A stretch of DNA of 64,000 nt from Jackrogersella multiformis (Eukaryota; Ascomycota; Sordariomycetes; Xylariales; Hypoxylaceae): contig CADCXD010000008.1 of the NCBI GenBank assembly GCA_902806575.1, positions 1,116,001 through 1,180,000 of the forward strand, written 5' to 3'. Below the pieces are notes generated by a model. The model searched no databases, was not told where the DNA came from, and was given only the letters and a program-made list of their open reading frames with translations. How positions within the stretch are numbered: the first letter of the stretch is position 1; each line of letters opens with the position of its first letter. Below, in pieces: positions 23,574 to 34,592 of the stretch. Made by a program: the position numbers and the translations under genes.

Positions 23574-24725
23574 GATTGGAATAATAGATCTTATCTTTTA
23601 GTTTCAAATGAGTTTACTCGCCCCGAGACTCTTCCTAGTGGTTCTCCGCCATGATCATTTATAGCTAAAGCAACTACATTTGAAGTCTAGATTTCGAAAT
23701 TTTTCAAAGGAATATTGCTATACAAGAAATATGAGCCTCTTCGTGGGGGTCACCTATTCACACACCATGTTTACTGATTGGTGTGGTAGGCAGCTGAATA
23801 TTCCCTTTTGGGCACATTATCGAAGCTGAAAGTGTCGCGAATGTAACGTGCATCTTACCTAAAATGACTCTTTCTAAGGTGCTCCCCAAGACTGTTCGGG
23901 CACGATTAGGTGTAAATCCGACGATGAGAGTCACCCGCACATCGGATAGAGAGCTAATTAGTGCGTCGATCTAAGGCGACACGATGGAATCAGTTTGGGG
24001 TAAGCCTATGGCGTAGGAGGCGCCAAAGTTGGCACTGCACTGACTACGTGGACATCGTCGGGCACCATATCAAGTATCATCAGGCGCAACATGCATCATT
24101 TTCGCCAAATCATCTCTCCTCCTTATATCCTTCATAATAGGAATTATTCTCGCAGGACAAAAAGCGGTATCGTCGACAATCTGGCTCGATGCGACATTTC
24201 AGCTGCAGATACCCTAAGCTGCGGAAAGTCGCAGCCACGTATGCAACCATTGAAATATAGTACACCAAACTCCGTCTATCAGAATTGCTATTGAGTTACT
24301 TATTCTCCCCTGGTACACCGAGATCGACGACTTGTGTTGATGTATGGGTTGCATCTGTCTCACCTTACCGATGTTGGTCTAGACAATATGGAAATATGAT
24401 TGACTCACGATATCTCCATAAGAGTGTAGGCGCTACAATGGAAGCCTCCTTCCTGCCCGACCGAAGAGCGCATGTATTGTATGCGGCTCAAAGAATCAGG
24501 CTGGTGGCGAAACGGGATGCTAGACGCGAGATGAGGGTATTGTTCAAATTTTTCGAATTGAGGCTCAAATATCACCATGAGTACCTAGGTAGGTAGGTAG
24601 GTAGGTAGGTAGGTATTTATACTGAGAATATCTAAGTAGAAATTGAAGATACTAGCATAATGGGCTAAATCAACATCCCATCTTCAAACTCCTCATTAAG
24701 ACAGTTCCTGAGCAACCCTTTCAAA
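23574..24725. other. Intergenic, (GTAG)n microsatellite at right end
   Basis: No gene could be supported. Short frames at 23758-23940 (-) and 24285-24596 (+) show no recognisable family. A tetranucleotide run lies at about 24587-24616. The final ~100 bases precede the ankyrin-vWA start. Confidence 0.45.
24587..24616. repeat. (GTAG)n microsatellite
   Basis: Seven to eight tandem GTAG/GGTA units follow a CCTAGGTA word, suggesting expansion from the dispersed palindromic motif. Confidence 0.9.
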
Positions 24726-26596
24726 ATGTCCTTTTACAGTGAGGCCGCGAGCGGCACTCTCACAAGCACAGCATTAGATGATTACCTCAAGGCCCATGGG
24801 ATTGACGAGTGCAGCACAGAGAGAGGAAATGGCACTGTTGGTCTGACACCCCTCGCCATAGCTGCGCGAAATGGGCATGCCAATGTTGTTAGGCTCCTCC
24901 TGGACAACGGTGCTAAGGTGGATGCACTTTCATCTCAGCGCCGCACACCCTTGTGGATCACCACAGCTCGAGGGCAAGGCGATAATCGAGCTGAGATAGT
25001 TGACATCTTGCTGAAGCGCGGGGCAGACGTCAAATACTCACATTCGACCCTTCAGGATGGATCCACGCCCCTTGAAAATGAGCTAAGGCAGCGAAAGGAG
25101 CCTGCGGTGATCCAACTTCTTGCACAGAATGGTGGTAAAACAGATAAGGCCTGGGGTTTAACTATTACTCTCGACCAGCCAGAGATTGATAATGCCATGA
25201 GGTCCACCCAGCAGAAAAGCAAGATTCGCGATTTCATCGTTGGCCTTATTACGGCACTCATCCTATTCATCTTGCACTGGGCTAACAGCGCAACCTTTAC
25301 GGGAATTGCGAACAAAGTCTTCGAGAAGTTCCATATCAGGGGTAACAAGGATACCGACATGGCCAAGAAGATCGAAGCTGTACGTGGACGCAGAACCCTC
25401 TAAATCCTCTTTTTTCGTTATCTGTATCTAACCTGTTGTACAGGAACTGCCACGGCCAAAGACGAAGGAAGAATTTGAGAAGAGTATCGGTGACTTTGTC
25501 GACAAGCACAAGTTAGGGAAATTTTTCAAGGATGATAGCAAGCAGCTATTAGAGAAGATCACTTCGAAGGCTGTCGAGCTCCAGAATGATGACAGGACGG
25601 TCCTAGGTGAATCGGAAAACACTGAGAACCTCGTCAAACTTGCACTGTACCAGCCTATCATTTATTGCGGTAACGAGCAACCCCTCTTCCTTTCTGTCTC
25701 CTTACTTTCTCCCTATCCCTCAAGCTAAAAATGACAGTGCGTAGTTGTGTTCGCTAACTATATCCCCAGATGACAGCGGCTCGATGAGCCCGATGAGCAA
25801 TCCTCAGAAAGAAGACCGTATAGCTGATCAGCGAGATATGGTTCAAAGAATTGCATCAATTTGCACTAAAATCGTACCCGATGAGCTTGGTGTTCACTTG
25901 CGATTTATAAACCGCGAACCAACTCACGCTGATGACCTGTGCATGGATGATATAAAAAGAATCATGGACGAAGCGAAGCCATCAGGATGTACGGAGATTG
26001 GAACTCGTCTCCGCGAACGAATTCTAGAACCATTACTATACTCCCAGTATAATGACCAGGTAAAGGCGATGAAGAGACCTCTGTTTGTCTCAATCATCAC
26101 CGATGGAGTTCCGTATGGCGGAAGAGGGTCGCCAGAGAAGCCGAACACACTCCAAGACGAGATCGTCAAATGCCAAGAATACTTGGTCGAAAATGGCCTT
26201 CCATTGAGAGGTAAGTTACTCCCCTCCGTAGTCGAATGATAACTTGCCATGCTGACCACTTCAAAGCTGTGGTCTTCCAGATCAGTCAGATCGGTAGCGA
26301 CCCGGAATCTAAAGTCTTCTTACAGAAGCTGAAGGACGAAAACCTTGAGAATGTGTACATTACCGCACGTAAGTCAAATGTATCGATCCACCAGCAAACG
26401 AAAGCTGACATAAACCCTAGAGCAATTGGATTCGAAGTTCCGCGAGCTCAGGGATAATGAGAGAGAGCTCGAGGCTTGGGTAAGCATCCTCATATCCTTA
26501 AACGTGAAGTTTATTAGAAGCTAACGCATCTATCATCTCGTGTTTTAGCTATTTCAAACTCTTCTTGAACCTATTTTGGACACAAAATCAGACTAG
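24726..26596 (+). CDS. Ankyrin-repeat, single-helix, vWA-domain protein
   Basis: Six exons (24726..25379, 25444..25669, 25770..26210, 26267..26368, 26421..26479, 26549..26596), all with GT/AG ends and matching phases, encode 509 residues. Residues ~39-140 contain about three ankyrin repeats (TPLAIAARNGHANVVRLLLDNGAKVD and two more). Residues ~170-186 (FIVGLITALILFILHW) look like a membrane helix. From residue 294 there is a von Willebrand A domain with a complete MIDAS: D294-x-S296-x-S298, T368 in GCTEIGT, and D405 in IITDG. So metal-ion-dependent ligand binding is predicted. The domain order is seen directly; function is unknown. Ankyrin repeats suggest protein partners on one side of the membrane. 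Confidence 0.88.
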
Positions 26597-27128
26597 GTGA
26601 TTAATTCTTCAGCTCTATTTGAAAGTTAAAAAGGGGCAAGTCTTAATCAGGGATCTTCTCTGAGTTTAGGGAGAAAGTATGCCAGGAATAGATTCAAATA
26701 CTTCTTTAACTGTTATACTACCTAGGTACATGTGCCGAATCTGTGGTGGAAGTCTTGGTTTTCGCTGAAGAAAATTAGGTATGATTGCGTGGAAGTCTGG
26801 GTCTTTCTTAGTAAAAGTTATTTTTCTAGCAACGTTCGTTTTACGATAATAGGTAGGTATCAATACAATTTCAGCGTGGATGGAGTAATGTTGAAATTTT
26901 AATAATGTTTGATTTCCTTCATCAAAGTAGGTGCCTTCTGACCTACATATTTTCAAGCGGTTCCTACGCACCAAGGATGTGCGCCGATCTCCTAGTATAT
27001 CTTCACGTCCTCCAGACGCTAACGAGCTCATCATCATATTCTCAAGCGGTATGAGTAAAATCGAAAGTAACAGACTAAGAATACAGGCTCTAGTTAAAAC
27101 ATAGCAAATATGCAATAAATATAAGGAC
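26597..27128. other. Shared 3' spacer with one weak minus-strand ORF
   Basis: Lies between converging genes. The only frame of note is 27115-26666 (-), listed separately; the rest looks like untranslated sequence. Confidence 0.4.
26666..27115 (-). CDS. Doubtful hypothetical protein, 149 residues
   Basis: Open frame beginning with a hydrophobic, signal-like stretch (ACILSLLLSILLIPL) and ending SIPGILSP. It starts only 14 bases after the stop of the F-box gene on the same strand, so it may simply be that gene's 3' untranslated region. No domain or homologous pattern was recognised, and a CCTAGGTA word typical of intergenic DNA lies inside it. Confidence 0.2.
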   Translation of the reverse strand: MHICYVLTRACILSLLLSILLIPLENMMMSSLASGGREDILGDRRTSLVRRNRLKICRSEGTYFDEGNQTLLKFQHYSIHAEIVLIPTYYRKTNVARKITFTKKDPDFHAIIPNFLQRKPRLPPQIRHMYLGSITVKEVFESIPGILSP

Positions 27129-28877
27129 TCAGAAGATTAGTTTGCGCCATAGACTCCGTCTACCGTCGGCAGTATTTCTGGATATATCATCCCCGAAACT
27201 CCACACGACATATGATTGCCGAACGACCAGAAGTAGGAAATCATCGTCGCCTACTAACCTCCGAACTCCTCGAATCGAAGGGGGGTAAATGTTGGTGATA
27301 TCGGCTGAGCTGGTTTGAAGGGGGCCGTTGAAATCAAGCACGAAATCCGCATCCCCTTCATCTGTGTCGGGAGACAATCTCTGTCGTCGTAAAGGAGCGT
27401 TTGGACCACCAGTTACCGTTGAGTAAAAGGGAGTAGGGCAGGACTTTTCGGAAGGATGTGCGCTGCCGACACAAGGGCGGAGAGACAGGACGGCCCCTCG
27501 CGGACTATCCGTGTCACTTGCAGCTATTCGGTTATTCCGAAATTGGCATACGCTCCCAAGGTTGTGGCAGTCCTTATGATGATAATGAGGGATTGTGAAG
27601 GACTTTGTATAAATGTTGAAACACACAGATACGAGAATGCTGCTGTTGGCAGGACATGCAGATTCGAGAGGCGTGGCTGGGGTCTCAAATGCAGCATGCA
27701 TCAAGCAGTAGCCGCCGAAGGAATCGACTTTCTCCCAGCGGAGATTTGTAAAGTCTCCAGGGTCCACAATGACATCTGCCCATTTGTTACTATCTAAGCG
27801 GTAGGTCGCAGAAAGTTGGCCGTTGCGGATTTCATCTACTCGCAGCTCTTTTACCGGGGCCGGGGTGTACGTTATGACGAAGAAGACATTCTCTTCCGAT
27901 GGGGAAATTATGAAGTCTAATAAAGTCCCGCTTCGCACAAGGCGTGAGCCGACATTATGAGAAGGAGTAAATTGTCCCGAGACGAAGTTGTACGGGTGTG
28001 CCATACCAACTGGCCCCTTTTCATAACAACCGGTTTCGTTAATATGCTGCGGTTCTTGGCCGAAACGCCACATAAAGATGTCTGCATTTTTAGTGACTAC
28101 GAGAATGGTCTCTCCCTCGGTTATGCAGCGAACGAAATCCTCCGGGACTTTGGTCGAGTGGAGGCGGTCTAGCTCAAGGTGCCAGGCATGTAAGACTTTT
28201 CCACGTCCCATAAGAAGAAGCTTGTCGCTCATAGCCGTCTTGTAACCTTGTTTCTCTCCTCGGTTGTCAGGGAATAGGTACGCCCGCCGCTTTCTCGTAC
28301 GTAGATCGTCGACGACAGCAAGATAAGGGAGGACGTACGCTTCTGGCCACCATGCTATTCGTCCGTTATCATACATCATGAAACGTGGATAGTGAGTGCC
28401 AGAACCGAACTCCAACCCATCCACATCCTCATAAGAATGAACACCTCCTTCTAGAAGCGGGACATCTTTGCTCAAGGTGAATAAATGGTCGGATTCCAAA
28501 CACATCTCATGATGGAGAGCGGAAGCAAATCTGCCACTCATTCGTCTTTGAATTTTGTGCAGAGCCCGGCGGAACATCTCGCTCGAGTCTTGGCCATCGG
28601 CAGCAGAGTTGCGTATGTGATCTTCCAGACCCGGAAACCATCGTTGGGCGAGTTTGGGCCATATCTCGTCGCTCAACCAAATGATGCGCCATTGGCGACA
28701 TACACTGACACCTGCGTCTATATCATTTGGTTCGAGGTGGGCAATAATGAAGATATGTAACTCAAAGGGAAGCCGGCTGACGATGTCAGGCTTTGTGGTT
28801 CCAACATCGGAAGACGCCCCGGTAGATTCCGGATGATAGAATCGTGTTAAGAGCGAGAGCGATTTCATGATGGCCAT
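27129..28877 (-). CDS. F-box protein
   Basis: Single-exon frame of 582 residues. Residues ~31-76 match an F-box: DIVSRLPFELHIFIIAHL, then CRQWRIIW...WPKL with the usual Leu-Pro and Trp positions. The F-box binds Skp1 in SCF ubiquitin ligases (family knowledge). The remaining ~500 residues show short strand-rich units with Trp and Gly-Asp turns (FRF-type segments such as ADIFMWRFG and SYVVWSFGDD near the end). This is compatible with a beta-propeller-like substrate-binding part, which is an inference. No introns are needed. The start is the first ATG of the frame; a second Met lies three codons on. Confidence 0.8.
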   Translation of the reverse strand: MAIMKSLSLLTRFYHPESTGASSDVGTTKPDIVSRLPFELHIFIIAHLEPNDIDAGVSVCRQWRIIWLSDEIWPKLAQRWFPGLEDHIRNSAADGQDSSEMFRRALHKIQRRMSGRFASALHHEMCLESDHLFTLSKDVPLLEGGVHSYEDVDGLEFGSGTHYPRFMMYDNGRIAWWPEAYVLPYLAVVDDLRTRKRRAYLFPDNRGEKQGYKTAMSDKLLLMGRGKVLHAWHLELDRLHSTKVPEDFVRCITEGETILVVTKNADIFMWRFGQEPQHINETGCYEKGPVGMAHPYNFVSGQFTPSHNVGSRLVRSGTLLDFIISPSEENVFFVITYTPAPVKELRVDEIRNGQLSATYRLDSNKWADVIVDPGDFTNLRWEKVDSFGGYCLMHAAFETPATPLESACPANSSILVSVCFNIYTKSFTIPHYHHKDCHNLGSVCQFRNNRIAASDTDSPRGAVLSLRPCVGSAHPSEKSCPTPFYSTVTGGPNAPLRRQRLSPDTDEGDADFVLDFNGPLQTSSADITNIYPPSIRGVRRLVGDDDFLLLVVRQSYVVWSFGDDISRNTADGRRSLWRKLIF

Positions 28878-30528
28878 TGAACTTCAGTTAATTGACTATG
28901 AGATTAGCTGATGTACCTAATTATCGGATAGACCGGGGTATATGCCCCTGACTAGTTTTCTAGTGCCTCTTAGATTTCGATATTCGCAGCTATCAAGTAG
29001 GTAGGGGAGTAAGTAGATATATGATCCTGTCATACTAGCTAAGGTAGGTGACCAAGGTATTTATTTACATTATTTTGTCAAGTACCTAGGACAGTGAGAC
29101 ACAAATGTTAATGACGCGGGGGCAAAGTTGTCATCACGAAACGAAGGATGGCGATTTAATGATAGGTAATAATAGCAATAATAATAACAAACATGATATT
29201 TGCATAGGTACATTCTTTATATGCATGGAGAGTTGGAGTAACCTACCTATCAATGACTTGAATACAGGGGTATCCGCCCTATCTTGTGATATATACGTGC
29301 TATGTAACAGTTGTGTAGGTACCTAGGATACTTGAGATAAAAATAAACAGGGAGAAGATAATATGTACTAAAGTAGTAGTATAACAATGATATAATACTA
29401 TGCAGTAAACCCGAAGAAGTATCTATATAGCAAGTGTATTACCAGTTTAGGATAGTCCATTTGATGTCGAGTCATGCCGAAGATCTCCCGAGATCTCTAA
29501 TTACCTAAGCCACTTGATTACCTAGGTACCTATAGGTAGGTATCTCCTGAGGTTTCTCCGTTTTAAGTTCTTGGATTTACCTAAATTTAGACTTATACCA
29601 TCTTAGAATTCAAACCTTGGTAAAACAAGAAATAATTAAGAGGCGAGGAGTTTCTCAAAGATCTGCCGTATTATAATGTGTGTCATATTTGAGAAAAGAA
29701 AGAATGCGATCGATCCAAACTATGGTTGAACTCATCGGACCCGAATTGAAAGATCGTAGGTTAAGACTTGAGAACTCTAGAGGACTACCGTTATCTAGAG
29801 AGGGCAAATCATCATCATCATCATCACCATCTCTCTCTCTCTCTCTCTCCCTCCCTCCAGAAGAGATATCGATGCTTGTTACCGTTACCGCGTTGTGGGG
29901 AGCTCATGTGTGGAATTCCTTCACTCTTCGCGTAAATACCTTGGGTAAAGGTCAAAACTTAACGCGAACATAGAAGTAACTCGGACCCCGGAATCAGAAT
30001 CCAACCAGGGAAAAAGAAAGGAGACCATTTAATGAATCTACACTAGAGCTAGCCAAGATTACCAAATTCCAAGACGCTTCAATTTCGAGGGCCTAGGCTC
30101 GTCTTAGTACCATAAAGCCTCCAGCTCTCAATAACGCCAAATCTAGTGCCTCTTGATTCAATGCCGCTATTCAACACATCTAGCCCCTTTTAGACTAATA
30201 TGGATAACTCAGTCTCAGCTGAAGCGAAACCTAAGACCTTTCTGGTAAATCACCGACCAGGACACATTCCAGCCTTATGAATCGAATGTTCCTTGATCTC
30301 GGTCGCGAGCATTTCCTGGGGTATCAAGCATGATGACTCTGCTATGCGGTCAACATGTGGCCCCTATGTCTCTCTAGAGGTCCCTCCCATGGTGTCAAGC
30401 GCCAAAGGGTTAGCTACTAATACATGCTACGCCCGAGCTATGTAGCTTCGTCCTACTCCCATAGGCAAAACGTCGCGTTACGCAAGTCTTTTGGTTTCTA
30501 GCATCCAACGGCGTGGTCTAATTTCAAT
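28878..30528. other. Long intergenic region with CT microsatellite
   Basis: About 1.65 kb between divergent genes. Holds several CCTAGGTA/GGTACC words (29087, 29318, 29519-29550) and a (TCA)n/(CT)n tract at about 29808-29860. The ORF at 29680-29973 runs through that repeat and is not believed. Promoters of the F-box and GH55 genes should lie at its ends. Confidence 0.5.
29808..29860. repeat. (TCA)n(CT)n simple repeat
   Basis: Tandem TCA units pass directly into ten or so CT units and CCCTCC, a pyrimidine-rich tract on the plus strand. Confidence 0.9.
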
Positions 30529-33367
30529 ATGCGTTTTCTCGCCACCGTTCTGTTACTGCCGACCATACTGGGAGAAAGGCTAGTCATCCCCGAGTTGCAC
30601 AATGCAGTAAGCGCCCAACTGGCAGAATTCAGTGGATATACAAGAGATTATGCTTCAAGTTCAACGACAGCCGATGATGCTATCTCGGTGAGCCCACGCT
30701 CTGGGGAGAAAAGGGTCCAGGAACGACAAGCCACTAGCAGTTATTGGTATGAGACGATATCCCATCAAGGCATATCAGCCTTCAACGCCAATCCCTCGAC
30801 TTACAAGGTCTACCGCAATGTGAAGGACTATGGCGCGAAAGGGTATGAGTAGTTCACCTTCCTGCGAGATGTATTAATGGTTGGAATAGAGATGGGAAAA
30901 CCGACGATACGGCTGCCATCAATAAGGCAATTAGCGATGGAAACAGATGCGCTCCTAGTTCCTGTTCGTCGTCGAGTACGACAAATGCTGTCGTTTACTT
31001 TCCCTCTGGGACTTATCTAGTTTCTTCGTCGATCGTAAGCTACTACGCAACCAATCTTATTGGCAACCCGAACAGTATGCCTATCCTCAAAGCGACCTCT
31101 GGCTTCTCAGGATTCGGTATCATAGATGGTGCGCAATACCAGTCTGGCGGTGTCTTACCTTACGGGTCAACAAACATATTTTGGCGCCAGGTCAAGAACT
31201 TCATCATTGATCTGACTGCAATCCCGGCCGCAACGGAGGCGACCGGAATCCATTGGCCCACTGCCCAGGCTACGAGTTTGCAGAATATCTTGTTTAAGAT
31301 GTCTTCCAATTCCGGCACTAAGCATCAAGGAGTATTCATCGAGTCAGGCTCTGGCGGTATCTTGAACGATCTTGTCTTTGATGGTGGCCTGTATGGAGCT
31401 GTATTCGGAAACCAGCAGTTCACCGTTCGCAATCTCACATTCAGCAACGCCGTCACTGCTATTTATCAGCTATGGGACTGGGGCTGGACTTATAAGAGCA
31501 TATCTGTGAGGTACGTGTGGATTATTTTACCGAAGCCCTCTATCTACTGTTTTCCCCGATTTCTTTTACCCTTTTCTGGCTTTCTTTTTCACATGCTAAT
31601 TGGTAGATAGTAAGTGGTCAAGGTTTTCTTAAACTCGTATCCAGAGGGGCGTGCAGGAAAGGAACTCAGATTCCTTTTCTCCAGGCATGGAAAGCCCAGA
31701 GATCAAAATAATTTAGCTTCGAGGAAATCTGACATGTAGTAGACAATTGCACAGTTGGCCTTGACATGGCCACTCGTGATTCAAGCGGTGAGACTGTTGG
31801 ATCCGTCACTTTCTTCGATAGCTCTTTCACAAATACCAAAATCGCGTTCAACATCTCGCGATCTGCAACGTCCACGCCGACGACAGGAGGTAGCCTAGCA
31901 ATCGAGAATGTCTCCCTAAAGAATGTGCCTACCGCCATCCAATATGGACCTACCAAAAGCACATTGCTGGCTGGAACCACGGGTTCGACGACTATCGCTA
32001 GTTGGGTGAGCGGAAACGTGTATAAATCTACCGGACCTAAGACCACCGCCGGCGCGATCACGCCTCCTGCCCGCCCGGCTGTTCTCGTGAGCAACGGAAA
32101 GTTCTACGAGCGCTCAAAACCCTCTTACGCTAATCTAGCCGCGTCGTCTTTCTCTTCTGTGCGAACCGGCGGCGCCAAGGGTGACGGTAAGACCGATGAC
32201 ACGGCAGCTCTCCAAAAAGTCATAACCGCAGCCGCGAGCGCAGGGCGTGTCGTCTATTTCGACGCGGGGACTTACAAAGTGACCAACACCCTCCTAATTC
32301 CGGCCGGTAGTAAGATTGTCGGCGAAGGGTATCCCGTGATCATGTCCAGCGGCTCTTTCTTTACCAACATAAACTTACCGCAGGTCGTCGTGCAAATCGG
32401 TAACGCTGGAGACTCTGGAACGGTGGAGTGGAGCGACATGATGGTGTCGACGCAGGGCGCCCAAGCTGGTGCTATCCTCATAAGATGGAACCTCGCTTCG
32501 CCGGCCACATCGCCAAGCGGGATGTGGGATGTCCACACGCGCATTGGGGGGACCACAGGGTCCAACCTGTCTCTGGCAAATTGCCCGTCCACGCCGTCTT
32601 CTACAACTGTTAATAACAACTGTATCGCGGGCTACATTTCTATGCACGTCTCCAAGTCAGCCGCCCGCTTGTACATGGAGAACGTGTGGCTCTGGGTGGC
32701 GGACCACGACGTCGACGACAAATCCCTGACGCAGATCAAAGTCTACGCCGGCCGCGGCCTGCTAGTGGAGTCGACGGTCGGCACGCTATGGCTTGTCGGC
32801 ACTAGTATCGAGCATCACGTCAGATATCAATACCAGTTCAGCAAGACGCAGAATATCTTCGCGGGCCAGATCCAGACGGAGACGCCATACCACCAGCCCA
32901 ACCCGGGCGCGCGGCAGCCGTTCCCTCTAAACACAACCATTGACGATCCCAACTTCGATATCTTGTGCCCAAAAGACTCTTCGCCGAGCACCTGTTCTGA
33001 GGCATGGGGACTTAGGGTCAGCAGTAGCAAGAACGTGCTTATATATGGCGCGGGGTGAGTTGCTCTTTCAACCTCTTCTCTGCGGCAGGAATTCATACGT
33101 TATGTTCCCAATTAGCTAATTAGCCGCAGACTATACTCGTTCTTCAACAACTTCAGCACGGCCTGCTCCGCTAAGGGCGCCAGCTCGCTGTGCCAGACGG
33201 GCATCGTGCAGTATGATGCAGCTAGCACTACGGGGTTCTGGATCTACGGGTTGAATACCGTGGGCGCCTACGGAATGGTATATCGGGACACAACGAAGTT
33301 GGCGGATTATTCGCAAAATGTCAATGTGTTCCCGAGCTCGATCATTGCGTTTAGTAGTAATAATTAG
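30529..33367 (+). CDS. Exo-beta-1,3-glucanase, GH55
   Basis: Exons 30529..30842, 30890..~31510, ~31740..33054 and 33130..33367 encode about 800 residues. A signal peptide (MRFLATVLLLPTILG) is followed by a short pro-region and two right-handed beta-helix domains. Each begins with the pectate-lyase-3 signature: DYGAKG...DGKTDDTAAI in the first, GGAKGDGKTDDTAAL in the second. This twin layout is characteristic of GH55 exo-1,3-beta-glucanases, which trim beta-1,3-glucan outside the cell (family knowledge). First and last introns are ordinary and in phase. The middle gap (31511-31740) is about 230 nt, much longer than the others. Its plausible donors (phase 2 or 0) do not match the acceptor phase needed to reach NCTVGLDM, so that junction is unresolved. 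Confidence 0.88.
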
Positions 33368-34004
33368 ATTGGTTGAATCTAGGATGTATATGACGGTGTA
33401 CATAGAGATTTCGGACAATATTGATCCAAGGCCACCTGGGCATGTATAGATGCCTATTTGAAGAGCACCCTTCCTTATTTGCTCGATTTTAATGGATATA
33501 GTCTACATTGGGAATGAACTCCTCCTACGTAACATAGCTTTGCCTTATAGCAAGGGCTTTTGAATGCACGGTCACCCAAAAGACGAATAGATGTCTTAGG
33601 GACTCGAAGAATCGAACCCTGTATTACCGTCAGAGGACAATTCCATTGAATCTTTCGGCCTGCTTTCCGTTGTTTAGTTCCCCAGCTTGTTAAAACATGC
33701 TTTGTTCAATCTAACCTATCAATACGCTTGTGTCGTTGGCGAACAATGTCAGAGATGTCAAACTAAGAAACAGTATCCGCCTCTCAAATTTCATTATTAA
33801 ATGTCTCCGTAGATCCGCTTCTTGCCATCGTATTTTCACAACCATCAGGTTTCTACGATTTCTAATACTTACTTATCGTGTAAACATAAAGGAAATTTCT
33901 CGTAGTTACGTATTGCGGCTCTTGTGGGAGTATCGGTTAGAGCAAGGTAAGCAAGTAGACTTCTCTCTCTAGGAGGTTAACAAGCACTGCCTACAGATCT
34001 CACA
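33368..34004. other. Intergenic spacer with a tRNA-like scrap
   Basis: No gene supported. On the minus strand about 33600-33665 has a B-box-like GGTTCGATTCT sequence, but the surrounding arms do not fold (see rejected items). Confidence 0.4.
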
Positions 34005-34592
34005 ATGTCTTTCTATCAGAACGATGTTATCCCCAAGGTGGAAAGTTCGGACTGGACCGCGTTTAAAACCGAGCAGTCGCAGTCGCAGTACGACCCGAAT
34101 TCCTCTGCCGGGGAGAGCATGTCGTGGACACAGCCGGAATACGTGACTCCGTCGGAGGTAGAATTTGTGCCGGGGAGCAGCCCGTACACCCCGGCGCCCA
34201 GCCAGTTCTCCCTGCCACCCGCGTTCCTGAAATCGCGAGCCGCTTCCACTAACGCGCCGCAGGCCACCTCCTCGCGCCCCACGTTCTCCACGATCAGCCT
34301 CGACGACCACGGAAGCGAGTCCAAGCAGGCCAGCGCGCCGGCGAGGAGCAGCAGCAAAAGAGCGAAGCAGAAGGACGACTCGTGCACGCTGGACGAGTTC
34401 TGGTACGAGGAGGGCAAGGACTGGTCCAAGGTGCAGATGTCGAAGGAGGACCGCAGGGGGGTCCCGCCGAAGCGGACCGGCATGGCCGGGTGCAATACAG
34501 CGCCGGAGTGCTACACCTGCGGCACTAGGCTGAGCCTCGAGGAGATCATGAACCCCGCCGTGCCTTGCCGGGTGTGCTTTTGCTTTAATTAG
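34005..34592 (+). CDS. Hypothetical protein with C-terminal cysteine cluster
   Basis: Single exon, 195 residues. The first ~120 residues are Ser/Thr/Pro-rich and look disordered. A Lys/Arg-rich patch follows (SSSKRAKQKDD, possible nuclear signal). A conserved-looking core has DEFWYEEGKDWSKVQMSKEDRRG. The last 35 residues contain CNTAPECYTCG...CRVCFC, six cysteines that could bind zinc. Codon use is GC-rich and typical of an expressed gene. The family is not recognised. Start is the first ATG, just after a CTAGGAGG-type leader. Confidence 0.7.
   Translation: MSFYQNDVIPKVESSDWTAFKTEQSQSQYDPNSSAGESMSWTQPEYVTPSEVEFVPGSSPYTPAPSQFSLPPAFLKSRAASTNAPQATSSRPTFSTISLDDHGSESKQASAPARSSSKRAKQKDDSCTLDEFWYEEGKDWSKVQMSKEDRRGVPPKRTGMAGCNTAPECYTCGTRLSLEEIMNPAVPCRVCFCFN

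Noticed and set aside
29680..29973. 97-codon ORF
   Set aside because: Runs through a TCA/CT microsatellite; the serine/leucine run is the repeat's translation.
33598..33670. tRNA-like sequence on the minus strand with a B-box-like GGTTCGATTCT
   Set aside because: The T-stem pairs poorly, no matching 5' acceptor strand lies at tRNA distance, and the anticodon arm does not fold; at best a degenerate tRNA fragment.
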